In this document: in pieces, positions 24,460-33,683 of the stretch
Numbering within the stretch: the stretch's first letter is position 1
Layout of the letters: the number at the start of each line of letters is the position of its first letter
Assembly (NCBI RefSeq): GCF_002157855.1
Contig: NZ_CP020880.1
Location: forward strand, 1,240,001-1,304,000
Reading direction: 5' to 3'
DNA length: 64,000 nt
Source: Sutcliffiella horikoshii
GTDB taxonomy: Bacteria > Bacillota > Bacilli > Bacillales > Bacillaceae_I
The notes under the pieces: model-generated
What the model was told of the DNA's origin: nothing
Seen by the model: only the letters and a program-made list of their open reading frames with translations
The model's database searches: none
Translations under genes and position numbers: made by a program

Positions 24460-27400
24460 ATGCCATCTCAAGAGACGGTATTGCAGACTAAAATTACGAT
24501 ACCTACAATCAAAGAACATGTTTTAAGAAGGGTTAAAATTGCAAGAAAAATGAAAGCGGTTACTAACTTCGGCGTTACCATTATTCATTCAGGTCCAGGT
24601 TATGGAAAGAGCACAATTGTGGCCTCCTTCGCACCTACATTTGATGCCATCTCCTTTTGGTATACCGCAACAGCTTTTGATGATGAATTAATCCCCTTTC
24701 TACGATATGTAGTCCACTCAATCAGAAATAAGAAAAAGCAGTTTGGAGAAGGTTTATTAAGTTATGTAAATAAAATGGATCGATATATCCGTGAGGAGGA
24801 GATTCAAGATTTATGCTCACTCTTCATCAATGAAATAGCCCAAATCGATGACACGCTCGTTTTAATTATAGATGATTTTCATTTTGTACAGAAAAATCCT
24901 GAAATTGTCACATGGTTTCATTGGCTGCTGCAGCATATTCCAAGTAATCTTCATTTGATTTTAATAACAAGGGAAAAGCCAAATTGGGAAGTTATTACCG
25001 CAATGAAGGTGAAGAATGAACTATTGGAAATAACGGAGGAGGATCTCAAGTTCTCTAGGGAAGAAGTAGAGGTGCTTCTGGAAGATATTTATATGCTGGA
25101 AGTAGAGATTGATGATATTGAACAGATTTATACCTTGTCAGAAGGGTGGGTCATGGCGTTAGGATTATTAAGTCAAAGGTTGGTAGAAGAAACCTCCACC
25201 GCTGGATTGATCACTGCGCAGGGGAAATTGGAAGATTTATTTAAGTACTTAGCAACGGAAGTGTTTTTAAAGCAGACACCGATGATTCAACAGTTCTTGG
25301 AGCAGACTTCCATTATGGATGTGCTTAACGGGGAGATGTGTGATGAGGTCCTGGGGATTAACGGGTCCAACTACATTCTTCAGTCCTTAACCGAACGTCA
25401 TATGTTTATAACCTCAACAGGAATGAACCAATATCGTTATCATGCACTTTTTAAAGAATTTCTGGAAAGAAGATTACTCGAGCAGGACGAGCAATTCATG
25501 CTTTTACATAAACGCTGTGCAAGGTGGTATATGAAACAGCGAGATTTTCTGCCTGCAATTTCGCATTTTGAAAAGATTGGCGATTATTCCTCTATCGGAG
25601 TTCTAATCCATGAAAACGGGATTCAGTTGATGGAACAAGGACAGCTATCCTATGTCTTGGAAAAATTGCTTAAAATAAATGACGAAATAAAAGATAGATA
25701 TTATATGCTTTGGTATATACAAGGGGAGATTCTCCGTTACCGATGTCATTATGAGGAGTCTGAAAAGGCTTATAGAAATGGGCTGGACGCTGCTAGGAAG
25801 TCTGGAGATGTACTTGTAATCATAAGATCCTTAAAAGGAATTGCAAAAATATATCTGGACACTATCCAACCGATAAAAGCTGAAAGAGTCTTATCAGAAG
25901 CAATTATGTTAATGGAATTATGTCCTATTGAAAAGAAAGAGGAAAATCAATTATATGCCATTATGGCAGAGAATTTCTTGAATGCAGGGCATGCTCCAAA
26001 AGCGCTGGAATGGTTCGAGAAGCTTGATTCGGACTATAAACAAGAGGAGGCAGGAAATCTTGAAGCAAGAATCCTGTTGCGTTCAGGAAACCTGCATCGA
26101 GCCAAAAAACTACTCCTATGCAAGAAAAAAGATCACACAGAAGGGGCACTGCCGCAGTCACACCGCGAGACAGATCTATTATTATCACTGGTCGAAGCTT
26201 TCATTGGAAATGCAGACCAAGCAAAAAAACTGGCTGATGCGGGAATTAAACAAGGAATTAAACTTCAAGCTCCTTTTGTGGAGGCTTGTGGATGGATTCG
26301 TTTAGGACATGCTGTTCAGTTAATGGACATATATGATAGTGCGCTTGCCAAAGAATGCTATCAAACTGCGCTGGAAATTATGGAAGAATTGAATGTTTCA
26401 AGAGGAAAAGCAGAAGCGAACATGGGGCTATGTATTTTGTATACTAATCAAGGTGCCTATGAGAAAGCCATTCTATGTGGGGAAGAGGCACTGAAAGAAA
26501 CGGAAGAAGTAAAAGATAATTGGCTATCCGGTCTCATCTATCTGGCGATGAAAATAGCTTCTATTCACCATGGGATGTGGGATATGGCAGAATATTATGG
26601 TCTCCGTGCGAGCAAGCTTTTGCGTAATTGCGGCGATCAGTATGCAGAGATGTTGCTGTCTTTTTGGAAATCCATTTACTACTTTGAACGGCAGGAGTGG
26701 AAAGGATTTACACAATCCATGAATGATTTTTTAAACTTCTTACAAACTGGAAACTATGAATTTATACTATCTAACAGAACGACCTTTGGGCCAAACGATC
26801 TTCAAAAATTCACTCCGCTTCTGATGGAAGCGCAGAATAGGGAGATTCAGGGGGCATACGTTACGTCTTTACTGAATGAACTTGGATTTTCCCATATCCA
26901 GAACCATCCAGGTTACACTTTGAAAATTCAAACACTAGGAAACTTCAAAGTTTGGCTTGGTCAGAAAGAAGTAGGGGCAAAAGATTGGCAGCGTGCAAAA
27001 GCGAAAGAATTGCTGGAGTTGTTTGTCACCAAAAGAAACAAACAATTAGTAAAGGATGAAATATTTGCTGCGCTTTGGCCAACTGGATCTGAACAAACAG
27101 TGGCGAGAGACTTTAAAGTAGCACTTAACGCACTTAACAATGCATTGGAGCCGGTGAGAAAAGCAAGAACCGAGCCTTTCTTCATACAAAGGGAAGGGAA
27201 TACCTATGGATTGAATCCCAATTGCGGCTATGTTCTGGATTGTAGTGAGTTTGAATCGTATGCTTCAGCCGGACTGGAAGAACAAGATCCTGCAAGAGCC
27301 ATAACTTATTTAGAAAAAGCATTGGTTTTATATAAGGGAGATTTCCTTCCAGATCAGAAATATGCAGATTGGTGTCTGAATGAAAGGGAGAGACTACTGG

Positions 27401-27678
27401 TCTACTATCTTCGATGCAGTGAAAAGTTTGCACAACTTTTGGTGTCACGGAAGGAATTTGATTCCGCTATACAGTTATGCGAGAAAGTTATTGAAAAGGA
27501 CCCCACTTGGGAAGAAGCCTATCGTTTGCTGATGTTTTGTTATTATCATAAAAACAATCGATCACAAGCGATGAGATGGTTTGCGAAATGCAAACACTAT
27601 TTGGAAAGTGAGCTTGGCGTAGAGCCAATGTTTTCCACGAAGAAAATGTACGATATGGTGCTTGGAAAAGCCAACTGA
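24460..27678 (+). CDS. MalT-like ATPase / BTAD (SARP-type) transcriptional activator
   Basis: 1072 residues. N-terminal STAND-type NTPase: Walker A GPGYGKST at residues 45-52, Walker B LVLIIDDF near 133-140, and a winged helix and MalT-like region around LITREKP to the FKEFLERRL block. A long helical TPR-like middle follows (about residues 370-790). From about residue 818 come an OmpR-type winged helix (LKIQTLGNFKVWLGQKEVG, RAKAKELLELFVTKRNKQ, KDEIFAALWP) and a C-terminal bacterial transcriptional activation domain (about 915-1065). MalT itself ends in a LuxR helix-turn-helix, so this is a different fusion, with the DNA-binding end of streptomycete SARP regulators. It probably activates the downstream importer operon on sensing a ligand (inference). 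Strong ribosome site GGGGGGCGGG. Confidence 0.88.
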   Translation: MPSQETVLQTKITIPTIKEHVLRRVKIARKMKAVTNFGVTIIHSGPGYGKSTIVASFAPTFDAISFWYTATAFDDELIPFLRYVVHSIRNKKKQFGEGLLSYVNKMDRYIREEEIQDLCSLFINEIAQIDDTLVLIIDDFHFVQKNPEIVTWFHWLLQHIPSNLHLILITREKPNWEVITAMKVKNELLEITEEDLKFSREEVEVLLEDIYMLEVEIDDIEQIYTLSEGWVMALGLLSQRLVEETSTAGLITAQGKLEDLFKYLATEVFLKQTPMIQQFLEQTSIMDVLNGEMCDEVLGINGSNYILQSLTERHMFITSTGMNQYRYHALFKEFLERRLLEQDEQFMLLHKRCARWYMKQRDFLPAISHFEKIGDYSSIGVLIHENGIQLMEQGQLSYVLEKLLKINDEIKDRYYMLWYIQGEILRYRCHYEESEKAYRNGLDAARKSGDVLVIIRSLKGIAKIYLDTIQPIKAERVLSEAIMLMELCPIEKKEENQLYAIMAENFLNAGHAPKALEWFEKLDSDYKQEEAGNLEARILLRSGNLHRAKKLLLCKKKDHTEGALPQSHRETDLLLSLVEAFIGNADQAKKLADAGIKQGIKLQAPFVEACGWIRLGHAVQLMDIYDSALAKECYQTALEIMEELNVSRGKAEANMGLCILYTNQGAYEKAILCGEEALKETEEVKDNWLSGLIYLAMKIASIHHGMWDMAEYYGLRASKLLRNCGDQYAEMLLSFWKSIYYFERQEWKGFTQSMNDFLNFLQTGNYEFILSNRTTFGPNDLQKFTPLLMEAQNREIQGAYVTSLLNELGFSHIQNHPGYTLKIQTLGNFKVWLGQKEVGAKDWQRAKAKELLELFVTKRNKQLVKDEIFAALWPTGSEQTVARDFKVALNALNNALEPVRKARTEPFFIQREGNTYGLNPNCGYVLDCSEFESYASAGLEEQDPARAITYLEKALVLYKGDFLPDQKYADWCLNERERLLVYYLRCSEKFAQLLVSRKEFDSAIQLCEKVIEKDPTWEEAYRLLMFCYYHKNNRSQAMRWFAKCKHYLESELGVEPMFSTKKMYDMVLGKAN

Positions 27679-27703
27679 CCCCGCCTCAATGGTGGGGTTT
27701 TTT
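27678..27703 (+). terminator. terminator after the activator gene
   Basis: ACCCCGCC pairs with GGTGGGGT, followed by TTTTTT; it separates the activator from the importer operon. Confidence 0.85.
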
Positions 27704-27740
27704 AATGTAATGTGATTGATTTCCTTTAAGCCTTTTTCTC

Positions 27741-27775
27741 TTTGTAACCCATTTGTAACCACCTCGTCTTAAACT
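27741..27775 (+). promoter_or_regulatory. SARP-type direct-repeat promoter of the importer operon
   Basis: TTTGTAACC occurs at 27741-27749 and again at 27752-27760, an 11-bp period (one helical turn). Ten bases after the second TTTGTAAC comes TAAACT (27770-27775), a plausible -10; there is no good -35. SARP regulators bind heptamer repeats with 11-bp period overlapping the -35 region, so this is the expected target of the BTAD protein encoded just upstream. The same layout occurs before the second acyl-CoA ligase. Confidence 0.65.
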
Positions 27776-27819
27776 GAAATTACAACTTAAACAATTTAAA
27801 GAGTTAAGGGGGAAGGTAA

Positions 27820-29043
27820 ATGAAAAGGTGGAAGTCAGGATTTCTTCTTATTTGTGTCTTCATGTTGGTGCTGGCGGGCTGTAGCGACAGCAATGCTGGA
27901 ACCGAAACAGATTCAAGTGGTGATGGAGATAAGAAGGTAATTAAAGTGGGGGTGCTCGCTTCTTTAACAGGTGCGCTTGAAACGTATGGAAAGCAGACGG
28001 TACAGGGCTTTGAACTTGGTCTTGAGTATGCTACAGAAGGAACAATGGAAGTGAACGGTCACAAGATAGAGTTTGTAGTGGAAGACACCGAAACCAAACC
28101 GGAAGTAGCGATTCAAAAAGCTACAAAACTATTAGAAGAAGATGAGGTGGATTTCCTTGTTGGATCTTCAAGTTCTGGTGACACATTGGCGGTACTGCCT
28201 CTTGCAGAAGAATATGAAAAGGTAATGCTCGTCGAACCAGCAGTGGCAGATAGTATTACTGGGGCAGATTGGAACAAATATATTTTCCGTACGGCACGAA
28301 ACTCCTCTCAAGATGCGGTGGCTGGAGCAGCAGCAATTGCAGGTGATGGAGTGAAGATTGCTACATTGGCACCTGATTATTCATTTGGTCATGATGGAGT
28401 AGCAGCTTTCAAAGAAGCAGCATTAGAGCTGGGAGCAGAAATTGTTTTGGAAGAATACGCGGATCCGGCTGCAACTGATTTTACATCTAATATCCAAAAG
28501 ATTCTGGATGCCGACCCTGACTATCTGTTTGTTGTATGGGCAGGTGCAAATTCTCCTTGGAACCAGATTTCTGATATGAAAGTGCAGGAACGAGGGATCA
28601 AGATTTCTACAGGTGCTCCCGATATAGCCGCTCTGCACACGATGGAACAGTTGATCGGTATGGAAGGGTTCTCTGTCTACTACCATACACTGCCTGATAA
28701 TCCAATTAATGATTGGTTGGTGGAAAAACATAAGGAAAAGTTCAACGGTGAAGTACCAGATCTGTTTACACCTGGAGGGATGACGGCTGCCATCGCTATT
28801 GTGGAAGCATTGAAGAAAACTGAAGGAGATACAGATTCTGATTTAATTATAGAAACGATGGAAGGCATGAGCTTTGATACACCAAAGGGTCAAATGACGT
28901 TCCGACCTGAGGATCATCAAGCGATGCAAACTTTATATGCTGTGCGTCTTGAGAAAGTGGATGGATTCGATTACCCAGTTCCTGTATTAATGAGGGAGCT
29001 GTCCCCAGATGAAACAGCTCCTCCAATTCGTAACAATCAATAA
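27820..29043 (+). CDS. LIV-type ABC transporter substrate-binding lipoprotein
   Basis: 407 residues. A lipoprotein signal peptide ends in MLVLAGC, with the lipobox cysteine at about residue 21, followed by an acidic linker and a type I periplasmic-binding-protein fold (IKVGVLASLTGALETYGKQTVQGFELGLEYA, VDFLVGSSSSG, LAPDYSFGHDG). It delivers a substrate to the permease encoded downstream. The family takes up branched-chain amino acids, but also amides, urea and aromatic or short-chain acids. Given the CoA-linked enzymes in the operon, an organic acid is a reasonable guess. First gene of the operon. Confidence 0.9.
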   Translation: MKRWKSGFLLICVFMLVLAGCSDSNAGTETDSSGDGDKKVIKVGVLASLTGALETYGKQTVQGFELGLEYATEGTMEVNGHKIEFVVEDTETKPEVAIQKATKLLEEDEVDFLVGSSSSGDTLAVLPLAEEYEKVMLVEPAVADSITGADWNKYIFRTARNSSQDAVAGAAAIAGDGVKIATLAPDYSFGHDGVAAFKEAALELGAEIVLEEYADPAATDFTSNIQKILDADPDYLFVVWAGANSPWNQISDMKVQERGIKISTGAPDIAALHTMEQLIGMEGFSVYYHTLPDNPINDWLVEKHKEKFNGEVPDLFTPGGMTAAIAIVEALKKTEGDTDSDLIIETMEGMSFDTPKGQMTFRPEDHQAMQTLYAVRLEKVDGFDYPVPVLMRELSPDETAPPIRNNQ

Positions 29044-29051
29044 GTAGGTGT

Positions 29052-29080
29052 GGAACTTTGGAGCGATGCTCTAAAGTTCC
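29052..29080 (+). other. intercistronic hairpin after the binding-protein gene
   Basis: GGAACTTTGGAGC pairs with GCTCTAAAGTTCC around a 3-base loop, without a T-run. Such hairpins often protect the mRNA of a binding protein and lower downstream expression. Confidence 0.6.
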
Positions 29081-29120
29081 TTCGTGTTATTGGAAATCTA
29101 TAAAAAGGGGGTTACGCACT

Positions 29121-29888
29121 TTGAATCCAATTTTGCAGACTAAGGATGTAACGATTGCTTTTGGTGGCCATGTGGCAGTGAACTCAGTGAATTTTTCTGT
29201 AGAGCCTTACCACTTTAAATCCATCATTGGTCCAAATGGAGCAGGAAAGACTACATTTTTCAATCTATTAAGCGGACAGTTAAAGCCTACAAATGGTGAA
29301 GTGATTTGGAAAGGGGAGGACATAACAAAGTTTTCTCCCATGAAAAGGACCCGCAAAGGTATCGGAAGGTCGTTTCAAATTACAAACGTTTTTCCAAATC
29401 TGACGGTATTGGAAAATGTTCGGCTGGCAGTGCAGTCCCAACGAGGGGTCAGGTATAACATGCTTTCCCATTTCATGCATTTTAAGGAGTTTGAAGAACG
29501 GTCATTAGAACTTTTAGAGACAGTCCTTCTGGATGATAAAGCACAAGCCCTTGCAAAAAACTTGGCACATGGTGAAAAGAGGAAACTTGAAATTGCCATG
29601 CTTCTGGCATTGGAAACCGAAATGCTTCTTTTAGATGAGCCAACGGCAGGCATGTCGATTGAGGAAGTTCCGGCAATACTGGAGGTCATTAAACTAATAA
29701 AAGCCAAGGGAGACAGGACAATCATACTAATTGAACATAAAATGGACATGATATTAGACTTATCGGATTCTGTAACCGTACTTTTCAATGGGAAGTTGTT
29801 AGCAGACGGCACACCTGATGAAATCATGAAAAATGAAACAGTACAGTCGGCGTATTTGGGAGGGTTGTATGATGACGACGCTTCTTAA
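29121..29888 (+). CDS. LIV-type ABC transporter ATPase (LivG-like)
   Basis: 255 residues: Walker A GPNGAGKTT, Q-loop region RSFQITNVFPNLTVLENV, a signature replaced by LAHGEKRKLEIAMLLA (the LivG form of LSGG), Walker B LLLDEPTAGMS, and switch His in LIEHKMD. It energises import together with the second ATPase. TTG at 29121 is the start, with AAGGGGG just upstream; the frame opens at 29058. It overlaps the next gene by 20 bases. Confidence 0.92.
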   Translation: MNPILQTKDVTIAFGGHVAVNSVNFSVEPYHFKSIIGPNGAGKTTFFNLLSGQLKPTNGEVIWKGEDITKFSPMKRTRKGIGRSFQITNVFPNLTVLENVRLAVQSQRGVRYNMLSHFMHFKEFEERSLELLETVLLDDKAQALAKNLAHGEKRKLEIAMLLALETEMLLLDEPTAGMSIEEVPAILEVIKLIKAKGDRTIILIEHKMDMILDLSDSVTVLFNGKLLADGTPDEIMKNETVQSAYLGGLYDDDAS

Positions 29889-30579
29889 AGTAGAGGAAAT
29901 TCAGACGTATATTGAACAATTTCATATTTTGCAAGGTGTTAATTTTGAAGCGAAACAAGGAGAAGTGACCGTAATACTAGGAAGAAACGGGGCAGGAAAA
30001 ACCACAACTCTTAGAAGTGTGATGGGACTGAATCCTCCACAAGAGGGATCAATTGTATTTGATGGTCAGGATATTACCGGAATGGCGACGTATGATATTG
30101 CAAATATAGGCATTGGCTATGTCCCAGAAGATCAAGGAGTATTCGGAGAATTGACAGTGGAAGAGAATATGAAAGTTGCCATGAAAAAAACAGATGAAGA
30201 AACTCTCGCAAAATTGGATTGGGTATTAGACTTGTTCCCCGATTTAAAAACATATTGGAAAAAGCGAGGAGGGAACTTAAGTGGCGGACAAAAGCAGATG
30301 CTTGCAATTTCTCGTGCTTATGTTAATAACAGCAAGCTTCTGTTAATAGATGAACCAAGTAAGGGGCTAGCTCCGATCATGGTAGAAAAGGTAATGGACT
30401 CCATCCAACAGATGAAAAAAGAAACGACCATTATTCTGGTAGAGCAGAATTTTTATATGGCAAGTACTATCGGGGATTGTTTCTATATATTGGATGACGG
30501 GAGGACCGTGCACCATGGCCGCATGCATGAGCTGAAGGAAAATGAGGAGCTCAGAAAGCAATATCTAGGTATCGCATAA
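29869..30579 (+). CDS. LIV-type ABC transporter ATPase (LivF-like)
   Basis: 236 residues: Walker A GRNGAGKTT, YVPEDQGVFGELTVEENM, signature LSGGQKQMLAISRA, Walker B LLLIDEPSKGLAP, switch His position replaced as in LivF by VEQNFYMA. Start ATG 29869 (or 29872) behind GGGAGGG, overlapping livG. Confidence 0.92.
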   Translation: MMTTLLKVEEIQTYIEQFHILQGVNFEAKQGEVTVILGRNGAGKTTTLRSVMGLNPPQEGSIVFDGQDITGMATYDIANIGIGYVPEDQGVFGELTVEENMKVAMKKTDEETLAKLDWVLDLFPDLKTYWKKRGGNLSGGQKQMLAISRAYVNNSKLLLIDEPSKGLAPIMVEKVMDSIQQMKKETTIILVEQNFYMASTIGDCFYILDDGRTVHHGRMHELKENEELRKQYLGIA

Positions 30580-30593
30580 AGGAGGGGCAGATA

Positions 30594-31454
30594 GTGGATG
30601 TTTTGGTGAATTTGACGGTAAACGGATTAGCTACGGGAATGTTGATTTTTTTGTTGGCTGCTGGTCTGACATTAATATTCGGATTAATGGATGTCCTTAA
30701 TTTTGCTCACGGGGGGTTGTTTGCCTGGGGTGCCTTTTCAGGAGTGTGGGTATATTCGGCAACAGGCAGCTTTATGGTAGGAATTATTGCTGCAATCGGT
30801 ACTGGACTCATACTAGGGTTGGCACTTGAGCGATTCATCATCCAGCCGGTATACGGAAATCATGTTCAACAGATTCTTATTACGTTAGGCGTCATGCTTG
30901 TATTAAGTGAAATGATTAAAGTGGTGTTCGGCCCAAATCAGATTAGCGCAAGAACTCCGTCATACTTGAGTGGCAGCTGGGAGTTTGGAGATATCATCAT
31001 TATTAAATATCGGTTATTTATCATCATTATAGGTACTCTTGTCTTCGGGGCTATCTTCTATACATTAAGAAATACGAAAATTGGCCTCATAGTTCGAGCA
31101 GGTGTAATCAACAAGGAAATGGTGCAGGCATTAGGCATCAATATTAAAAGGGTGTTTATGCTCGTATTTATGGCAGGTGCGGCAATGGCGGCACTTGGTG
31201 GCATGCTGCTTGGACCATATTCAGGCGTCATTTATGCGGAAATGGGGCTGGAATTTGGGATCTTGGCATTCATTGTGGTGGTAATCGGTGGTATGGGAAG
31301 TATAACAGGTTCTGTCCTTGCAGCCATCTTGGTCGGATTGAGTGGATCATTTATGGCCTATTTCGTTCCTGATTTGGCATTGGCAGTGAATATGTTGCTT
31401 ATGACCATCGTTTTGATATTCCGCCCACAAGGATTATTCGGGGTAAAGGGGTGA
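30594..31454 (+). CDS. LIV-type ABC transporter permease (LivH-like)
   Basis: 286 residues, about eight hydrophobic segments. It has LivH features: VNGLATGMLIFLLAAGLTLIFGLMDVLNFAHGGLFAWGAF at the start, LGINIKRVFMLVFMAGAAMAALGGML, and VIGGMGSITGSVLAAILVG. It starts at GTG 30594 behind AAGGAGGGGC. Confidence 0.9.
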   Translation: MDVLVNLTVNGLATGMLIFLLAAGLTLIFGLMDVLNFAHGGLFAWGAFSGVWVYSATGSFMVGIIAAIGTGLILGLALERFIIQPVYGNHVQQILITLGVMLVLSEMIKVVFGPNQISARTPSYLSGSWEFGDIIIIKYRLFIIIIGTLVFGAIFYTLRNTKIGLIVRAGVINKEMVQALGINIKRVFMLVFMAGAAMAALGGMLLGPYSGVIYAEMGLEFGILAFIVVVIGGMGSITGSVLAAILVGLSGSFMAYFVPDLALAVNMLLMTIVLIFRPQGLFGVKG

Positions 31455-31458
31455 GAAG

Positions 31459-32457
31459 ATGAACAGATTTATGACAGTACCAAATACCGTATATATCATC
31501 ATTTTTTTAATGCTTCTTGCTCTTCCGTTTGTCACAGATTCTCGTACTCTATTAATCATGTTTACTCAAATCTTTCTTTTTGCCATATTCGCCATGAGTT
31601 ATGATATCTTGCTCGGTTATACGGGAATCGTTTCGTTTGGCCATGCCATGTTTTTTGGGATTGGAGCCTATTCTACCGGGATTATTTTGAAGCAATATGA
31701 CAGTACCATTCCTATGCTACTAATGGCAGTGCTCGTAGGGGCTGTTATAGCGGGTATTGTAAGCTATGTTGTTGGGATGCTTTCCCTTAGGTTAAAAAGC
31801 CACTTCTATGCTATGTTAACCCTTGCCTTCTCTGGACTGTTTCTAGTATTGGCGGAAAAGTGGCGAACACTCACATATGGAAATGATGGATTTACATTCA
31901 GTATCCCTGATCCTTTGCGTGACAGATTAAATTTATACTTGTTGTCTTTAATCTTAATGGTCATAATTTTTCTTTTACTAAAGAGGTTTACACATTCTCC
32001 TCTCGGAAGGGTTCTCCAGGCAATTAGAGAGAATGAAGATCGTACAGAATCGCTTGGCTACAATGTGCTGCATTATAAAGTCATAGCGAGTGTGGTAGCA
32101 GGTGTTTTTGCTAGCTTTGCCGGTAGTCTCTATGTATTGACTCTAAGGTTCGTTAATACGTCTGTCTTTGCGGTAGATGTCACTTTGGATGCCTTATTAA
32201 TGACCATCATAGGTGGTGTTGGGACTTTAATAGGGGCAATCATTGGAGCAGGATTGATAGAGTTTGCGCACCATTGGTTATCAGACCTTGCAAAAGTACA
32301 CTGGATTTTTGAGCGCTGGATTATTTTCTTTGGAATTCTTTATATTGTCGTGGTGATGTTTTTCCCGCAAGGTATTGTTGGAACCATCAGATTATGGTGG
32401 TCGAGAAGAAAAGGAACACAAATTAGAGTGAGGAAAGAAAAGAATATATCAAGTTAA
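31459..32457 (+). CDS. LIV-type ABC transporter permease (LivM-like)
   Basis: 332 residues, eight to ten hydrophobic segments; LLGYTGIVSFGHAMFFGIGAYSTGI, FTHSPLGRVLQAIRENEDRTESLGYNV (the loop contacting the ATPase) and IGGVGTLIGAIIGA are typical of LivM. It begins four bases after livH ends. Confidence 0.9.
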   Translation: MNRFMTVPNTVYIIIFLMLLALPFVTDSRTLLIMFTQIFLFAIFAMSYDILLGYTGIVSFGHAMFFGIGAYSTGIILKQYDSTIPMLLMAVLVGAVIAGIVSYVVGMLSLRLKSHFYAMLTLAFSGLFLVLAEKWRTLTYGNDGFTFSIPDPLRDRLNLYLLSLILMVIIFLLLKRFTHSPLGRVLQAIRENEDRTESLGYNVLHYKVIASVVAGVFASFAGSLYVLTLRFVNTSVFAVDVTLDALLMTIIGGVGTLIGAIIGAGLIEFAHHWLSDLAKVHWIFERWIIFFGILYIVVVMFFPQGIVGTIRLWWSRRKGTQIRVRKEKNISS

Positions 32458-32470
32458 TGGGAGTGATTGG

Positions 32471-32647
32471 ATGAGCAGTCAGCCACAAGTTGCATCTTTT
32501 GTAGTCAGATGTGCCGGATTTTTGGATGCAGGACAGCCGTCGCCAACTTGGAGAATAACAGTCAGCCATGTGCAAGGGGAAGAAGAAATAACGGTTACTT
32601 CCTTTGAAGAAGTCAGTGAATATATGAAAGAAAAACTAAGTGGGTGA
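32471..32647 (+). CDS. small protein of unknown function in importer operon
   Basis: 58 residues, MSSQPQVASFVVRCAGFLDA at the start. GGGAGTGATTGG precedes the ATG, and it fits exactly between the LivM-like gene (13-base gap) and the KAS-like gene (4-base gap), so it is very likely translated. It has no membrane segment or signal and one cysteine; the sequence reads like a small beta-rich, possibly partner or regulatory, protein. I do not recognise a family. Confidence 0.7.
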   Translation: MSSQPQVASFVVRCAGFLDAGQPSPTWRITVSHVQGEEEITVTSFEEVSEYMKEKLSG

Positions 32648-32651
32648 ATGT

Positions 32652-33683
32652 ATGGCACAGATTGGGATTGTAAGTGTCGGAACATTTATTCCAGAAAATT
32701 TCATGACTAGCAAGGAAATTGCCGAAAAATCTGGAATACCTATAGAGGTGGTGGAAGATAAACTGGGGATAAAATCTAAGCCTGTAGCTGCAATTGAGGA
32801 TCATACGTGTGAAATGGGTATAAAAGCTGCACGTATTGCCTTGGAAAAGGGGGATATTGCTCCAGAAGAAATAGACCTAATCATCTACATTGGGGAAGAA
32901 CATAAAGAATATCCGCTATGGACAGCAGCCTTATACATGCAGCAACAGCTTGGGGCGGTAAATGCGTTCGGCTTTGATATGGGATTGAGATGTGGAACCA
33001 CCATCATGGGATTGAAAGTTGCTAAAGACATGATGATAGCGGATGACTCTATTCAGACAGTTTTACTTGCAGGTGGATATCGTAACGAAGATTTCATTGA
33101 TTACACCAACCCACGCACCAGATTCATGTATAACCTTGCAGCAGGTGGAGGAGCCATTTTATTAAGAAAAGATCATGGTGAAAACTCTTTATTGGCTACC
33201 CATCTCATAACGGATGGATCTTTTTCAGAGGACGTGGTAGTCGTTGCGGGAGGAACAAAACATCCCATATCTAAAGAAGCAATGGAAAAAGGTTTAAATA
33301 AGCTCGATGTACTTGATCCGGTAGGAATGAAAGCCAGATTAGAAGAGAAATCCATGAAGAATTTCTTGAAAGTGATTCGATTGTCGTTATCGAAAAGCGG
33401 TCTTACAGAAAAGGAGCTAGATTACCTCGGAATTCTTCACATGAAAAAATCAGCCCACCATTATGTACTAAAGGAACTAAGGTTGTCTGAGCAACAATCT
33501 ATCTATCTCGAAGATTACGGCCACATTGGTCAAATCGATCAAATTCTTTCATTGGAGCTTGCTTTACAACAAGGCCGAATCAAATATGGAGACAATGTGG
33601 TGCTGGTGAGTGCAGGGATTGGCTATGCTTGGGGTGCAACCACTATTCAATGGGGGAAACCACAAAAGGAGGTTGAAAAATGA
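32652..33683 (+). CDS. KAS III-like (FabH/thiolase superfamily) acyl transferase or synthase
   Basis: 343 residues. Thiolase-fold KAS III layout: N-terminal GIVSVGTFIPENFMTSKEIA, active-site cysteine Cys114 in FDMGLRCGTTIMGL, glycine-rich AAGGGAILLRKD, and a His (His263) in GILHMKKSAHH at the place of the FabH HxAN histidine. Where FabH has Asn in YGN, this protein has YGHIGQ (His291), so the Cys-His-Asn triad is altered. It may carry out Claisen condensation or acyl transfer on a CoA ester other than malonyl-ACP (inference). Start ATG 32652 has only a weak GGGTG ribosome site and may depend on coupling to the small upstream gene. Confidence 0.82.
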   Translation: MAQIGIVSVGTFIPENFMTSKEIAEKSGIPIEVVEDKLGIKSKPVAAIEDHTCEMGIKAARIALEKGDIAPEEIDLIIYIGEEHKEYPLWTAALYMQQQLGAVNAFGFDMGLRCGTTIMGLKVAKDMMIADDSIQTVLLAGGYRNEDFIDYTNPRTRFMYNLAAGGGAILLRKDHGENSLLATHLITDGSFSEDVVVVAGGTKHPISKEAMEKGLNKLDVLDPVGMKARLEEKSMKNFLKVIRLSLSKSGLTEKELDYLGILHMKKSAHHYVLKELRLSEQQSIYLEDYGHIGQIDQILSLELALQQGRIKYGDNVVLVSAGIGYAWGATTIQWGKPQKEVEK

